From: Macrocystis pyrifera
Taxonomy: Eukaryota > Sar > Phaeophyceae > Laminariales > Laminariaceae
Direction: 5' to 3'
Length of the DNA stretch: 64,000 nt
Assembly: GCA_031763025.1 (NCBI GenBank)
Contig: JASSKH010000031.1
Span: 4,079,783-4,143,782 of the forward strand
The translations under genes and the position numbers were made by a program. Position 1 is the stretch's first letter. Each line of letters starts with the position of its first letter. The notes beneath the pieces were generated by a model. That model worked only from the letters and a program-made list of their open reading frames with translations. It searched no databases and was not told where the DNA came from. Positions 23,055 to 34,033 of this stretch are shown piece by piece.

Positions 23055-23285
23055 GACGTCGAGACCGGCGTGCCACATTCATCCCAATATGCTTGCTACA
23101 GTTGTATATATCATACAAGTGAAACACGGTTTCCATATTTCTACGGCGTGAAAATGCGCAATCTTGAATTTTACACAGTCACAAACGGCACATCTGTTGG
23201 TGTCGTTGTTGCGTTAATACCAGGTACAACCCATCAGTTAGACCACAATTTGACGCATCATGCCTACATCGTACCTATCCATTCC
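23055..23285 (+). repeat. Left flank of satellite, copy II
   Basis: Paralogue of positions 1-199; marks the start of the second unit of the ~23 kb tandem duplication. Contains TACCAGGTA at 23218 where copy I reads TACCAGTTG. Confidence 0.7.
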
Positions 23286-23939
23286 CGAAATTAGTTAGGC
23301 TATCCTTGCGCACCCCCCCCCCTCTTTCCACCCCTCTTGAGCCCTTTTAGAGGCGTTTTTCACTCACAATTTGGGCACTAACTACAAGCAAATAGATAGA
23401 GTAGGGTCGTGCCTCCTCCCTCCTATCAACTCTTCGCCTTTTTTTACGGCTGCCTTGAACCAAGTTTTCGAAGACAGACTGCGTGGAATGTGACCAGTGG
23501 TAGGATGATGCCCGCCCCGAATCGCCCTCGAGCCACATGGAGCTTCTTTACAAGCACGTTTCAGGGACAAACAACTTGAATTTAGACTAGGACAGCAGTG
23601 CCCCCCTCGCTGTTAGTCCTGAGCCTTTTTTAGATGTTTCAATTGCCCACGTTTGGCCACTACCGCTGTAACTGCTAGCAATTCGACTAAAATAATCGTG
23701 ATCCTCCCATTCCTCGCCCTTTTTTAGAGCACCCTCGAGCCAACTTCTCGGAGACAAACTAGGTACTCGGGATTAAACTAGGATAGTGTCCCCAATGACA
23801 CTCAAGTTACGTGGAGGCTGCTTTGCAACCTCTTTTCGAGGGCAGAGTATTTGGAATTAGACCGGAATTGTGCTCCCCCCTCCTCTTAATCCGTACCCCT
23901 GTTAGAGCTGCCTTGAAGCAAGTTATTGGGAACTAACTA

Positions 23940-24050
23940 CTATCACGGGGGGCCATAGTAAATAAGACCTACGGTACACACAAAAACCTGCCTGGTATAA
24001 CACCTATTTTTACTAACAATACTTGGTCCTATCTACTATGGTTCCCCTTG
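23940..24050 (+). mobile_element. MITE-1 copy 8
   Basis: TATCACGGGGGGCCATAGTA ... CTACTATGGTTCCCCTTG; right end eroded. Inserted at the TA of AACTACTA in a satellite monomer, the same target as copy 4. Confidence 0.8.
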
Positions 24051-24114
24051 CTAGGAACTAACGTAAGATGGTGCCCCTACCCTAATGACCTCCAACCCAC
24101 AAGGAGCTTCTTTG

Positions 24115-24231
24115 CTACTGCAGGGGACCACAATAAATGGGACCTGCGATACACGCACACAAAAACTATATATTTTTCTTATTTTTACCAGATATATTTG
24201 GTCTTATTTACTATGGTCCACCGTGATACCA
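24115..24231 (+). mobile_element. MITE-1 copy 9
   Basis: TACTGCAGGGGACCACAATA ... TTTACTATGGTCCACCGTGA, forward core, inside a satellite A monomer that resumes with CCACTTTTCGAGGACAAAAT. Confidence 0.8.
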
Positions 24232-24389
24232 CTTTTCGAGGACAAAATACTTGGAGTTAGAGTACAATCGCGCTTCCTCCCCGTCATAACCCCTAACCCC
24301 TTTTAGCGTTGTACCAGGTTTTTGGTACATACCTGGTGACTACTTGGAACTAGAATACGATGGTGCCCCCCCCCCCCCCAATATTAAAT

Positions 24390-24884
24390 ACCTGGTAGAT
24401 AGATAGGTTGGGTTGACGTCGGTTGGCGACGACGCTGTAAAACACGTCTCTCACTGCGTGAGCTAGACAACCAGGGTGCCGTTTTTTGTTTTTTTTTGGC
24501 GGTCACCAAGGCTGGCGGTCGAGTTAGGTCAATTTTGTGCGGGGAATACCTTAACTCCGCACAAGGGAGATGATCGTATCACGTAGGTGTGTATATGGTA
24601 AGGCACCCAAGAGGCAGTTGCATAGTATGCTCGTTGCTGTCTCTGGAAGTGGCCGCACCAGAAAATAAATTAATTCACTAACACCGTCATCCATAAGCAA
24701 GAAAATCCACCTCGGAAGCGGTTCTTAGTAGGATGCAGCTCACCCTTGATGCGACTCGCCCAACACCTCACGGCGCTTCGCGCGTAGCGCAAGCAATGTC
24801 TGTCTGGTCGGTGAAAACCCGATATGCTCCGTCCCGGCATTGTAGGGATGCAACAGTAGGGCCGACTACGGCCATGTATCACCC
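24390..24884 (+). repeat. R500 repeat, full-length copy
   Basis: Near full-length, beginning right after TACCTGGTA at 24390 as the 2287 copy begins right after the same word at 2292. Same landmark order; ends ACTACGGCCATGTATCA and resumes satellite. Confidence 0.75.
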
Positions 24885-24885
24885 T

Positions 24886-25070
24886 GACATCACATAGAGT
24901 TAATTTGCAAACATTTTCTGGGACAAATTACGTGAAATTAGATTAATAGTGCCCCTCCCTCCCTTTTGTAACCTCTCGGCCCTTTACGAGATGCTTTACA
25001 CTTACGTTTGGGGTACAAACTACTCGGAATTACTCTCGACTTTTGCTCCCCCCTCTTCATAGCCCTCCTG
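24886..25070. repeat. Satellite array 2, part 2
   Basis: A and B monomer remnants between two R500 copies (AGTTAATTTGCAAACATTTT, GTTTGGGGTACAAACTACTC). Confidence 0.7.
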
Positions 25071-25550
25071 TATTGTATACTTGGTATATATATGTTGGTT
25101 TGGTGTCGGTTGGCGATGACACCGTAAAACACGCACATTACTGCGTGACCTAGGCAGCCAGGGTACCGTTTTTTTTCTCTTTTTTTTTTGGGGCGGTCAC
25201 CACCGCTGGCAGTCGAGGTAGGTCATTATTGTGTGGGGAGAACCTCAACTCCGCACACGGGGGATAATCCTATCACGTAAGGTGTGTATATGGTGAGGTA
25301 CCCACGAGGAAGTTACATGGCAAACCCATTGCTGTCTCTTGGAAGTGGCTGCACCAAAAAATGAATTAATTCATTGACGCTGTCATTCATACGCAAGACA
25401 ATCCGCCTCAACAGCGGTTCCTGATGGGATGTAGCATATCCTTCTTGCGACTCGTCCAACACCTCACGGCGCTTCGTGCGTGGTGCAAGCAATATCTGCC
25501 TGGTCGGTGAAAACCCGACGTGGTCCGTCTCGGTATTACAGATACGCGAG
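25071..25550 (+). repeat. R500 repeat, first of a tandem pair
   Basis: Starts near ACTTGGTATATATATGTTGG and ends CGGTATTACAGATACGCGAG, where the next copy begins without spacer. Confidence 0.7.
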
Positions 25551-26045
25551 GGTTGGGTAGGCGTCGGTTGATGACGACGCTGTAGAACACGCCTCTCACT
25601 GCATGAGCTAGACAATCAGGGTACTGTTTTTTTTTTGGTGGTTACCACGCCTGGCGGTAGAGTTAGGCCATTTTTGTGCGGGGAGAACCTCAACTCTGCA
25701 CAAGGGGGATGATCCTATCACGTAAGGTGTGTACCAGGGGTATGGTAAGGCACCCACGAGGCAGTTACATACCTGGTAGAAAATTCCATTGCTGTCTCTG
25801 GAAGTAGTCACATCAGAAAAAAACCAATTCATTCACGCTGTCATCCACATGCAAGAAAAACGGCCTCAAAAGCGGTTCTTAGTAGGATGTAGCTCACCCT
25901 TCATGCGACTCGCCCAACACCTTACGGCGCTTCGCGCTTGGTGCAAGAAATGTCTGTCTAGTCGGTGAAAACCCGACGTGCTCCGTCCCGGCATTGTAGG
26001 GATGCGAGGGTCTATGATCTTACGACTACGACTATGGATGAGATC
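25551..26045 (+). repeat. R500 repeat, second of a tandem pair
   Basis: Directly follows the previous copy; the head GGTTGGGTAGGCGTCGGTTG is fused to the preceding copy's tail. TACCTGGTA occurs inside at 25770. Confidence 0.7.
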
Positions 26046-26417
26046 GAGTACAACCCCCCCCTGCCTCCCGACGGACCCTCACGTGACACGTAGTTGATTT
26101 GCAAACATTTTCTGGATCAAATTACTCGAAATTAGACGACGATAGTTTCCCCCCCCCCCCCCCCCCCCCACATTTGACGTCTTGGCCCTTGAAGAGGTGT
26201 ATACACATACGTTTTGGGCACAATCCACTCGGAATTACGCTCGAATTTTGCCCCCCCCATTTGTTTAGTCCGTAACGCTGTTAGAGACGCCTTATCCCAC
26301 ATTTTCGGAAATTACCTACCTGGAACTAGATTAGAATAGTGTCCCTCCCCCCCCTCTTAGCCCTCAGCCCTTCTGAGGTGTTTCTCACCAGTGGTTTGGG
26401 CACCATTTGCTCGGAAT
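26045..26417. repeat. Satellite array 2, part 3
   Basis: A, B and C monomers with a C-run of ~23 at 26147-26169. Confidence 0.75.
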
Positions 26418-27335
26418 TAGCTGTGTTGCACTCACTGCCCATAAAACACAAAAATAAAATCCCGACAACACAGACACTGGAACCACATATGCTCCCGTTC
26501 TTTTTCCTGCAGGACGTTTCGTTTTTCTGCCCTACCTCCGAGCGTTCTATTGAAGGTACTGTTTGTCAGAGCAGATATGAGCTCTTTGGTGCACTGCCGT
26601 GAGTTCGCCAAAACGACAGCCTTTTCTGTTTTCTCATCCCAGGCGGACCTCGTCGCCGAAGCTTGAAAACATGGTTCCAGGCGCTTGAATGCTCGGTACC
26701 TCGCACTGTGGCCAACCTTTTTTTTTTTTTTCCTGCTGTAGAACGAGCAGGAGGAACGCAGGAGGAGCTACTGCTGTATGTACTCGTACAACACCAGTGT
26801 AGAACATTTGCTCCGTTGTTCTCTCGCTGCTCTGTCAAAGGACACAGCCAGTCTACAATGTCAACGCCAGCGCACTGCGTATTGTCTGTGTGTGCCATCG
26901 GGAGAGAAAACTGAGTTCTTTGGCATGTTTCTACAGGCGCAAGCGAGATCACGCAAGCCGAATTGTGTGTGTACGGCATGTTGTGAGCGGCTTCCGCGTT
27001 CCTCCTTTTCGCTATCAAGCTGAAAACGTATATACTTGGCTACAGTATGAGAAACTGAATAATCGAGCGCCTGGAATCACATGTTCAAACCTCAGCGACG
27101 AGGTCCGCCTCGAAGGAAACGGAAAGTGCTGTCAATTCGGCGCCCTCACGGGAGTGCACCAAGGAGCTCACATCTCCCCCGCCAATGTTTGGCTTCACTA
27201 GAGCGTCCGGAACTACTATTATTAGTAGGGCAGAAAAACGAAATATCCTCCAGAAAAAATATCGGGGGCAGACGTGGTCCCAGTGTCTTTGCTGACGGGA
27301 GATTTGGCGATGTATGTGTTTGTGAGCAGTGCAGC
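26418..27335. repeat. Inverted repeat, ~280 bp arms, ~355 bp loop
   Basis: Left arm 26418-26700 and right arm 27055-27335 are reverse complements at roughly three-quarters identity (shared: TTTCGTTTTTCTGCCCTAC, GGCGGACCTCGTCGC, TTCCAGGCGCT). It sits within satellite. A frame reading RRGPP..HGSAP.SS is open in both arms, on opposite strands, so a duplicated exon fragment cannot be excluded. I do not recognise it. Confidence 0.7.
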
Positions 27336-28470
27336 ACAGCTGATATTAGACTAGAATCATGCTCCCTCCTCTTGATCCTTGACCCCTTCCAGACCTGCCT
27401 TCAACCAAGTTCCTTGTGCGTTAAGTACTTGGAATGAGACTGGGGCGCCCCCACCCTGATTGGCGACTCTCAACCCACATGGAGCTGCTTTGCAACCTCG
27501 TTTTTGGGCACTAACTACTGGCTAGCAGTTAGGCTCGAATCATGCTCCCCCCTCCCCTTAACCATCGATTCCTGTTGGAGCTGCCTTGAATCAAGCGTTT
27601 GGGAAATTGACCACCTGGCACCTGCAATTATGCTAGGAGGGCGCCTCCACCCTGAAGACTTTCAACCCACATGGAGCTGCTTTGCAAGCACGTTGCGGGG
27701 ACCGACCGCTTGGATTTAGACTACTACGGGGGACCACAATAAATAGGACCTACGGTACACACGAAAACCTACGTGCTTACCTACTTTTACTAGGAACCTA
27801 CAGGTTTACCTACTTTTGCTGGCACTATTTGATCCTGTTTACTATGGTCCCCCGTAATAGGAGAGAGTAGCGCTGCTAGAGGGGTTATACACCAACGTCC
27901 TTGGCAAAGACTACTACCACTCTGACCCAATACATAAGGATCGTTTGGACCGAATATTTATGTGCGAACTGCGCCTATATTTCGAGTCAGACTGGTAGGA
28001 ATTACGCTGGGATCGTGCTGTCCCCTCCTCTTGACCTCTCACCCTGTTGGGGCTGCCTTCAACCCACTGCTAGGACACTACCTACATGGAATTACACGTG
28101 GACGGTGCCCCTCCTCTAACTCTAAAGGCTAATGGCCCTCAAACAATAAAGTTACGGTGATGCTTTGGAACCTCTTTTTGGGGACACACTTCTTGATATT
28201 AGACTAAGATAGCGTTCCCCCCCTCCTCTTAGCCCCCAGGCCTTTTATAAAAGTGTTTCTCATACACGGTTTGGGCACTAACTACTAGGAATTAGACTAG
28301 AATTGTGCTTCCCCCTCCTCGTAACTCGGTCTTTTCGAGCTGCTTCGAACCCACCTTTCAGGGACTAACTACTTGGAATTAGAATAGAATAGTGCCCCAC
28401 TCCAATCCTCAAGCCACATAGAGCTCCTGTCCAACCCTTTTTCACGGACAAACCGCTTTACTTTGTTCTG
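27330..28470. repeat. Satellite array 2, part 4
   Basis: Ordered A-B-C monomers up to 28470, holding MITE-1 copy 10. The array ends ~300 bp before exon a of unit II, as in unit I. Confidence 0.8.
27722..27860 (+). mobile_element. MITE-1 copy 10, longer variant
   Basis: TACTACGGGGGACCACAATA ... TTTACTATGGTCCCCCGTAA. About 25 bp longer than other copies through an internal duplication of the ACCTAC.TTTACCTACTTTT segment. Confidence 0.85.
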
Positions 28471-28770
28471 GGTGTTGTTGCTCCCCTCCTCTCACTGACG
28501 AAGCAGAATACTTGTAGCTCTCGTCGATGATTGGGCGTTGCTGGACGGCGTACGGCATACGGCATACGTGGGGCTTCAGGCAACTCGCAAGGGGGTCGTT
28601 CGGTTTTTGGGCGCCGCACAAAGTTTAAACTCGCACATTGTTTATATTACTTATATATATAGCTGTATTACCCCTTCATCACCCTTTAGGCGCATATGAT
28701 GGCCCAATCCCTCGCTGCTGCTGCTGTTGCTTTACTGCGGCGTACCGCTATGCTGCTGTCCTTTCCCAAG

Positions 28771-28857
28771 GAGTCGAAGCTGCCTCTGGTCAAGACCTCC
28801 GGAAAAGTCGACTTCAACATCAAAGGCTGGAATGCTGCTTATACCGATGGCGGCATC
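28771..28857 (+). CDS. Modular exon a, copy II
   Basis: 29 codons between TTTCCCAAG and GTGAGTG, phase 0-0: ESKLPLVKTSGKV then DFNIKGWNAAYTDGGI. Paralogue of 6766-6852; most differences are conservative. Preceded by a GCT run (28718-28765), as in copy I. Probable continuation of the gene beginning at 18725, which would make the satellite at 23.3-28.5 kb intronic. That is an inference from phase and order. Confidence 0.65.
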
Positions 28858-28891
28858 GTGAGTGCTCTGGTAGTTGTGGGTGTAGGTTAGG

Positions 28892-29000
28892 TATTACGGG
28901 GGTCCACAGTTAATAGGACCTATGGTATGCATAAAAACCTACATATTTGCCTATTTTCACTAACAATATTTGGTCCTATTTACTATGGTCCCCCGAAATA
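28892..29000 (+). mobile_element. MITE-1 copy 11
   Basis: TATTACGGGGGTCCACAGTT ... TTTACTATGGTCCCCCGAAATA, forward core. In the a-b intron but at a different point from copy 5, so an independent insertion. Confidence 0.9.
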
Positions 29001-29188
29001 GCTTCTTGATCAGGCTGCCGTGCGGAATGCATCGTATTGTTACGGGCGGAGCGAATTGCCGATGCGCGCGGCCGCTAATAAACGGGGATGGAACGAGAAG
29101 GCTAGTATGTCGTACGCTTACGCTAACCTGCTGAATATCCGCGCTCTCCTTGCCTGTGACTGTACCGCTTGCGTATATTGACATGCAG

Positions 29189-29290
29189 GAAGACAAGGAA
29201 AAGCTCGTCCAAGTGCTGACGGGCGGCGACTTAAGCTCCAAGAACATGTTGCACTACACAACGAACAGTTTGGTCGTCGCCGACGAGGAG
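29189..29290 (+). CDS. Modular exon b, copy II
   Basis: 34 codons between ACATGCAG and GTACGC, phase 0-0: EDKEKLVQVLTGGDLSSK then NMLHYTTNSLVVADEE. Same length and phase as 7506-7607. After it no further coding exon is recognised before block B, so the 3' end of this gene is either short, lost or not recognisable. Confidence 0.65.
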
Positions 29291-29604
29291 GTACGCACAA
29301 TCGTACGGTTTGGTTTCGCCATTGATCCTCCTGGAACTTCCGAAAATACGTGAGTTCGTATACGTGCGACGTATTTGGTCTATTACTTACTGTACAAGCC
29401 CTCTACAACAGTACAAAACACTGCATTGTCCTGGTCCAGGCTAGTTTTTTTTTATTAAATCCCGGCTCACGCCAGATTGTTTTTTTTAATCCTTTGTTCG
29501 CCATCCGCCAAAGTGTAGCGTGAGCTTCAACGTTGATCACCGAAAAACATAAATTTCGTTCGAGAAAGGGTGTGCTCCTCACGAAGGGGCTCATAGTATT
29601 AATA

Positions 29605-29712
29605 TAACGGGGAACGATAGTAAATAGGACAAAATATTGTGAGTAAAAATAGGTAAATATATAGGTTTTTATGAATACCATAGGTCCTGTTAACTACGGA
29701 CCCGCGTAGTAG
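29605..29712 (-). mobile_element. MITE-1 copy 12
   Basis: TAACGGGGAACGATAGTAAA ... TAACTACGGACCCGCGTAGTA, reverse core, decayed. TATTAATA occurs immediately left at 29597-29604. Confidence 0.75.
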
Positions 29713-30210
29713 TATGACCACGCCCGAATTTCGTACCCCGCCCGGAAATCTCAGGCTTGGTTTTCATGTGGGGCGGTTCGTTGTTAGAGCCGAGCCGGGT
29801 AGTTCCCGACACCGATACCTTAATATTCCTCCCCCTACTTTGTGGGACAGATGAAGTATAAGGGTTGTATGTAGGACAGCCAAAACACCTCCAGTAGGCC
29901 TGGCTTCACCAAAAAACGATGAAAATTTCGCTTGAGTGGAAACCCTAACCTCAACCCTAACCCCGACCGCCTGGAATTTTTCTAGGGCTGAAGATGTCAT
30001 GGGAAGTTCCTGCAACAGTGCCAAGTGTGAACTTTTTGTTTCGGTTTTGGGGTCGAGCCGTAAACACTACTGAGAAGAAATTTCAGCACGGCAGCGCTTG
30101 TTTTGGTCAGGCTCAATGTTTGGGTGATGCAGGAGGATGCATCCTATATACACTAACGTTTAGTGTGGAATCGCTGGTTTGCAACGTTTCGACCAAAAGT
30201 TCGACCAAAC
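29713..30210. other. Unassigned stretch with telomere-like motif
   Basis: No exon recognised. 29941-29970 reads AACCCTAACCTCAACCCTAA, a short telomere-like run in the C-rich orientation. Confidence 0.4.
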
Positions 30211-30545
30211 GGTCCTATTTTTCGTTTCCATAAAGTGCTGTCGCGCACTGCTGCGTAACAATCAGGCCACCCCCACCACAGCTTGTTCGATGTTTGTGTC
30301 TCCCTTAAGCTATAATAATATCCCCACTCTAGCTCAAGTGTTTGTTTGCCAAAAACATGGACAAACGTAGTTCTGAAGGTCCTAATTTTCGTTTTTTTAA
30401 AGTGCTATCGCGCACTGCTGTGGAACAATCAGGCCACCCCCACAACCAGCGTGTTTTGGTATTTACGTCTCCCTTAAGCTACAAAAATATCCCACTCTGT
30501 TCATAGTTCTAGTATTTGTTCACCAAACACATGGGTACAAGTAGT
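30211..30545. repeat. Direct tandem duplication, 2 x 167 bp
   Basis: CGCGCACTGCTG, ACAATCAGGCCACCCCCAC and TCTCCCTTAAGCTA each occur twice 167 bp apart. A single related copy lies upstream of block A. Confidence 0.8.
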
Positions 30546-31531
30546 TCTAAAAAGGATAAGCGTGGCAGCGTCAACGGAAAAAAAAATGAACGACAAGGCC
30601 TCCTTCTCAGATCGCGTAGTCGAAATTGGCCAGCAGCTGTAGATCACTCGTCGTGAGTTAAGCCGGTTGGTGCTGCTAAATAAAACAGTACAGGCTTCGG
30701 GGACCTTGTAGTCTGTTCTCGAAGGAACCAATACGAAGTGTACGCAGCACATGTACGCCAAGTTTAGTAAGGGGGATCAACCACGAAACACGGCCTGAGG
30801 GGAAAACGGGTGTAGAATAGAAAAAAAATCGCGAATTCTCCATACTTCCCGCCCCCCCGCGACGGACGTTCTTTTGTTTTGTTTTCACGGGCTGATTGTG
30901 GTTGACTGTTGGACGGGAAACAAAGGCGATCAGGGCTTGGGTGGCCGACACGGAAGACAGGGAAACAAAACGTGATTCCCCCCATACGTTTCATCTCCCG
31001 GGTGGTAAAGTGTTTTTTTTTGCGTCGCTGATTGTTGTCAATGGTGGGGTGGTAAACGTGCTATTATTTATGCAAGGTTCCCCTTCAGGATTGTGGCTAG
31101 ACTCTCCCAGGTGCCCACTAAGTAAACCATAGTTAGTTTGATGACGGCACGGCAAGAGAGTCAGAGACAGCCCCGACTATGGTGGAAGAAGCGAACCGGG
31201 TTCGAACCGGTACACGAAAACTTGAGAAAGAAGTGTGGACAGGGGTTTCCTCTCGCTCTCCGGGGCGCTAAAAAAACACCAAAAAAAGAAAAACCAAAAA
31301 AAGATTGTGGGTGACTTGAAATCTCGGAGGTGTCGCACGCGGAAAAGGGGGGGGGGGGGGGTGACACACCGCGCGTTCGTTCCTCGTATCAGCTACTCGT
31401 GCGTAGCCGCCGGGCAAGAACGAAGCGCATGAATAGCTCACGAAAGCTAAAAGAAAAATGAAGTAGCCACTGGGAAAGTATCCGGGCAAGAAACACCGAC
31501 CAGCCGAAATGAGGGAATATTAATAGTGCAC

Positions 31532-31630
31532 ACTATTACGGGGGTCCGTAGTTAACGGAAAAAAATAGGTAAATATATATATTTTTTTTATGTACATCAT
31601 AGGTCCTACTAACTATGTACCCCCGTGATA
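31532..31630 (-). mobile_element. MITE-1 copy 13, shortened
   Basis: TATTACGGGGGTCCGTAGTT ... AACTATGTACCCCCGTGATA; lacks ~12 bp next to the left TIR. TATTAATA is just left at 31518. Confidence 0.85.
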
Positions 31631-31954
31631 TATTTGTCAGGATGTGTTGGAGGCATTTATTCGTTGAAAGATGACTGCCTGAATACAAGGTTTCCTGGGA
31701 CTTGGGGGTGTTGCGCGGCACGTGCCCGTTCGTGGAGTTGTGTTGATCAGTTTTGCGCTCGCCAGCGCGTGTCACCTGAACTTCCGAAACTTGGCCGATC
31801 CGTAGTCCTAGCAAGGCGGGAAAAACAAGAAAGCGGTGGGTACTTCACTCCAATGGCTGTACCGCGTTTCAGCGCTCGAATCTCGCGTGTATCTCTGACA
31901 TTTAAATTTAGAAATGAAGCATTCACTATGGACCTATGCCCCCTCTCCCCTGGT

Positions 31955-32350
31955 CAGTGAAAACCCGACATGCTTCGTCTCAGCATTGTTGAGATGCGAG
32001 GGTCTATGATCGTACGACTACGGCTATGCATGAGATCGGGTTCATCTATCCTATCGTGCACCCCCCCCCGCTACCCTTCATTCAACACGCCAAACACCCC
32101 ACGGTGTTTCGCGCGGAGTACAAGCAGCAAATGTCTGCCTGGTTGGTTATAACTCGACGTGCTAAGCCCCGGCATTGTCGGGATGCGAGGGTCTACGGCG
32201 ATACGACCATGTCCGTGCATGACAATGATCCCCCCTCCCCGCCCCTCATCAGATAAGTCTTCCTGGTAGGGGAAAACCCGACGTGCTCCGTCCCGGCATT
32301 GTAGCGATGCCAAGATCTATGGTCATACCACTACGGTCTGCATGATATCG
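31955..32350 (+). repeat. Three R500 3'-end fragments upstream of gene B
   Basis: 31957-32037, 32085-32230 and 32258-32345 are successive 3' portions of R500 (AAACCCGACG, GCATTGT..GATGCGAGG, ACGACTACGG). They end ~110 bp before exon 1 of gene B. Related fragments lie upstream of copies C and D. Confidence 0.7.
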
Positions 32351-32456
32351 AGTACAACCCCCCCCGCATACCCGTCTTCGCCTTTTTCCATACCCTTAAC
32401 GCCCCCACTTCACTCATGTAACGCCGAACCACGTGTGTGCTTGATGTGAACCACAG

Positions 32457-33287
32457 GCTCGCGGCGCTAAGGAAGAAGTATTCAAGCTGAGCCCGCTGTA
32501 CGAGGCCATGCTGAACGATTTCCACGCAGGAAGACGATCTCCTCAACGTGACCCTGCCGACACCACCACCACCAACACCGATGGTAGCAGCGACCCTGCG
32601 GACGGTACATCGCAGAGCGTTGGGGTTATCGCTGCGCGCAAGGCGTCGCGCGAATACGCTGCCTCACCCGAGCTAACCGCTGAGCACAAGGCATCCAGCC
32701 GCGTGATCCACGCGCTCAGCCAGGTCAAAGCCAGGCATAAGGCCGACACCGGGAACAATGCTGCCGCCGCAGCAGCCGCCACCACCGCTGACGTCAAGCC
32801 TGGCGTATCCGCTGGTTCGACGCCACCCGCCCCCCCCTCCCCCGACTCCGACATGCCTTCTTCTCCGTCGTCGTCCAGCAAATGTCACTGGGTGAAGAAG
32901 CCCGCTTGTTCGCTGCAGGTGGGCGAGAAGCTCACTGGATTCCTGAAATCCGAGGACGGGAGGTCGGCCTTTTGGCCTGGGGTTGACGGCTCCCTCCGGT
33001 TCGGGAAGTTCGAGACGCCGGCATCCGACCCTAAGTACGGCGTGGGATGCGGAATAATTCTAGCGACCAACCTTCTGGGCTCAGACAACGAGAAGGCGCG
33101 TGAGGCGTTGCTCATGCGGAGGGAACTGCGGGAGGAAGAAGAAGGAGGAAGTGGTGGAGGGGGGGTCAAGAGTAAGGAGGTGAAGGTTGGGGGCAGCTGG
33201 TGGTCCTGGCGGGGACCGTCTAGGCGAGAGATAGCTACGGAGAACATTGGAGAGGTCTGCGTGAGCGTGACCAACAAGGGTTGCTTG
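32457..33287 (+). CDS. PGVDG-family gene B, exon 1
   Basis: 277 codons, open throughout from CCACAG | GCTCGC to TGCTTG | GTGAGT, phase 0. Order: FKLSPLYEAMLNDF, Ser/Thr/Ala/Pro linker with Ala and Thr runs, then KKPACSLQVGEKLTGFLKS, FWPGVDGSLRFGKF, NLLGSDN, an acidic EEEE-Gly stretch, KEVKVGGSWWSWRGPS and EVCVSVTNKGCL. Unlike copy A the Gly-rich tract does not break the frame. An in-frame TGA lies at 32442, so coding cannot extend upstream of the acceptor; the first in-frame Met is 32508. This is the best-preserved copy. Function unknown. Confidence 0.75.
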
Positions 33288-33829
33288 GTGAGTCAACCAT
33301 AGTTGGTCGTGGTTTCCAACAGGGCAGTCAGTTAATATACTGTTCATTTGCTTCCTTTCGGTTTATTTATGTTTTTATTGTTTCTGCTTTCTACGATTCT
33401 GAGGGACCGGGATTTGAGCTGGACATAATTGGAGGATAGAAAACACGATACAATCATGTGTACAATATTTGGTGTACCTATACGGCATTACATATTCTGG
33501 TTTGGAGCCTGAGAGGTAACTAGTGACCACATCTAATGGCACCTGCAGCCTCTCTCCTCGTGACGGCTTCACCGTGCCGCTTGCTTTACTTATGTATGCA
33601 GGAATGACTGAGGCCGGTACTACCGTTCACTCCAAGTCCGGGCCATTGCACACTAAAGCACACACAACACAACACTAAATTAACCACGCCCTTCGGTAAT
33701 GGAGCATGTCCAGAAAAAATATACAACATAAAACAACAACCATCGCTGAGCCGCACGAACACCCATTGCCCCATCCCCTGATCCCCATTTCGCCACACGG
33801 CATGACGTACTGTGACTGGTGTTTCGAAG

Positions 33830-34033
33830 CAAGCTACGGTGGATGGGACCTTGGTTCTCTCCAAGTCCGGACGGTTCGCATGGGACTGGATGAACTGCTT
33901 GCCGTGGAAGCGCCCGAGGGACGAGGGTTACCAAGTGCACGTCACCGACGCTGGCATCGAAGTTCGACTCGAAGAGCGGGCCGTTTGGGGCATCACCGCC
34001 GACGAGTGGCTGGACCTACCCGTTCAATACTAG
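33830..34033 (+). CDS. PGVDG-family gene B, exon 2
   Basis: 68 codons after TTTCGAAG, phase 0, reading QATVDGTLVLSKSGRFAWDW, MNCLPWKRPRDEGYQVHV, EVRLEERAVWGITADEWL, then DLPVQY and TAG, five residues longer than copies A and C because the usual stop has been lost. The acceptor is GAAG where A and C have TGCAG, so splicing may be weaker. With exon 1 the protein is ~345 residues. Confidence 0.7.
   Translation, partial: QATVDGTLVLSKSGRFAWDWMNCLPWKRPRDEGYQVHVTDAGIEVRLEERAVWGITADEWLDLPVQY

Larger units (their letters stand above)
23283..24388. repeat. Satellite array 2, part 1
   Basis: A-B-C monomers in the same order as array 1 (GAGCCACATGGAGCTTCTTT, CACTAACTAC, GCTGCCTTGAACCAAG). Contains MITE-1 copies 8 and 9. 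Confidence 0.85.

Noticed and set aside
31185-31290. tRNA candidate around CCGGTTCGAACCCGG (minus)
   Set aside because: The T-arm is perfect, but no A box or D-arm can be placed, and the acceptor pairing needs mismatches.
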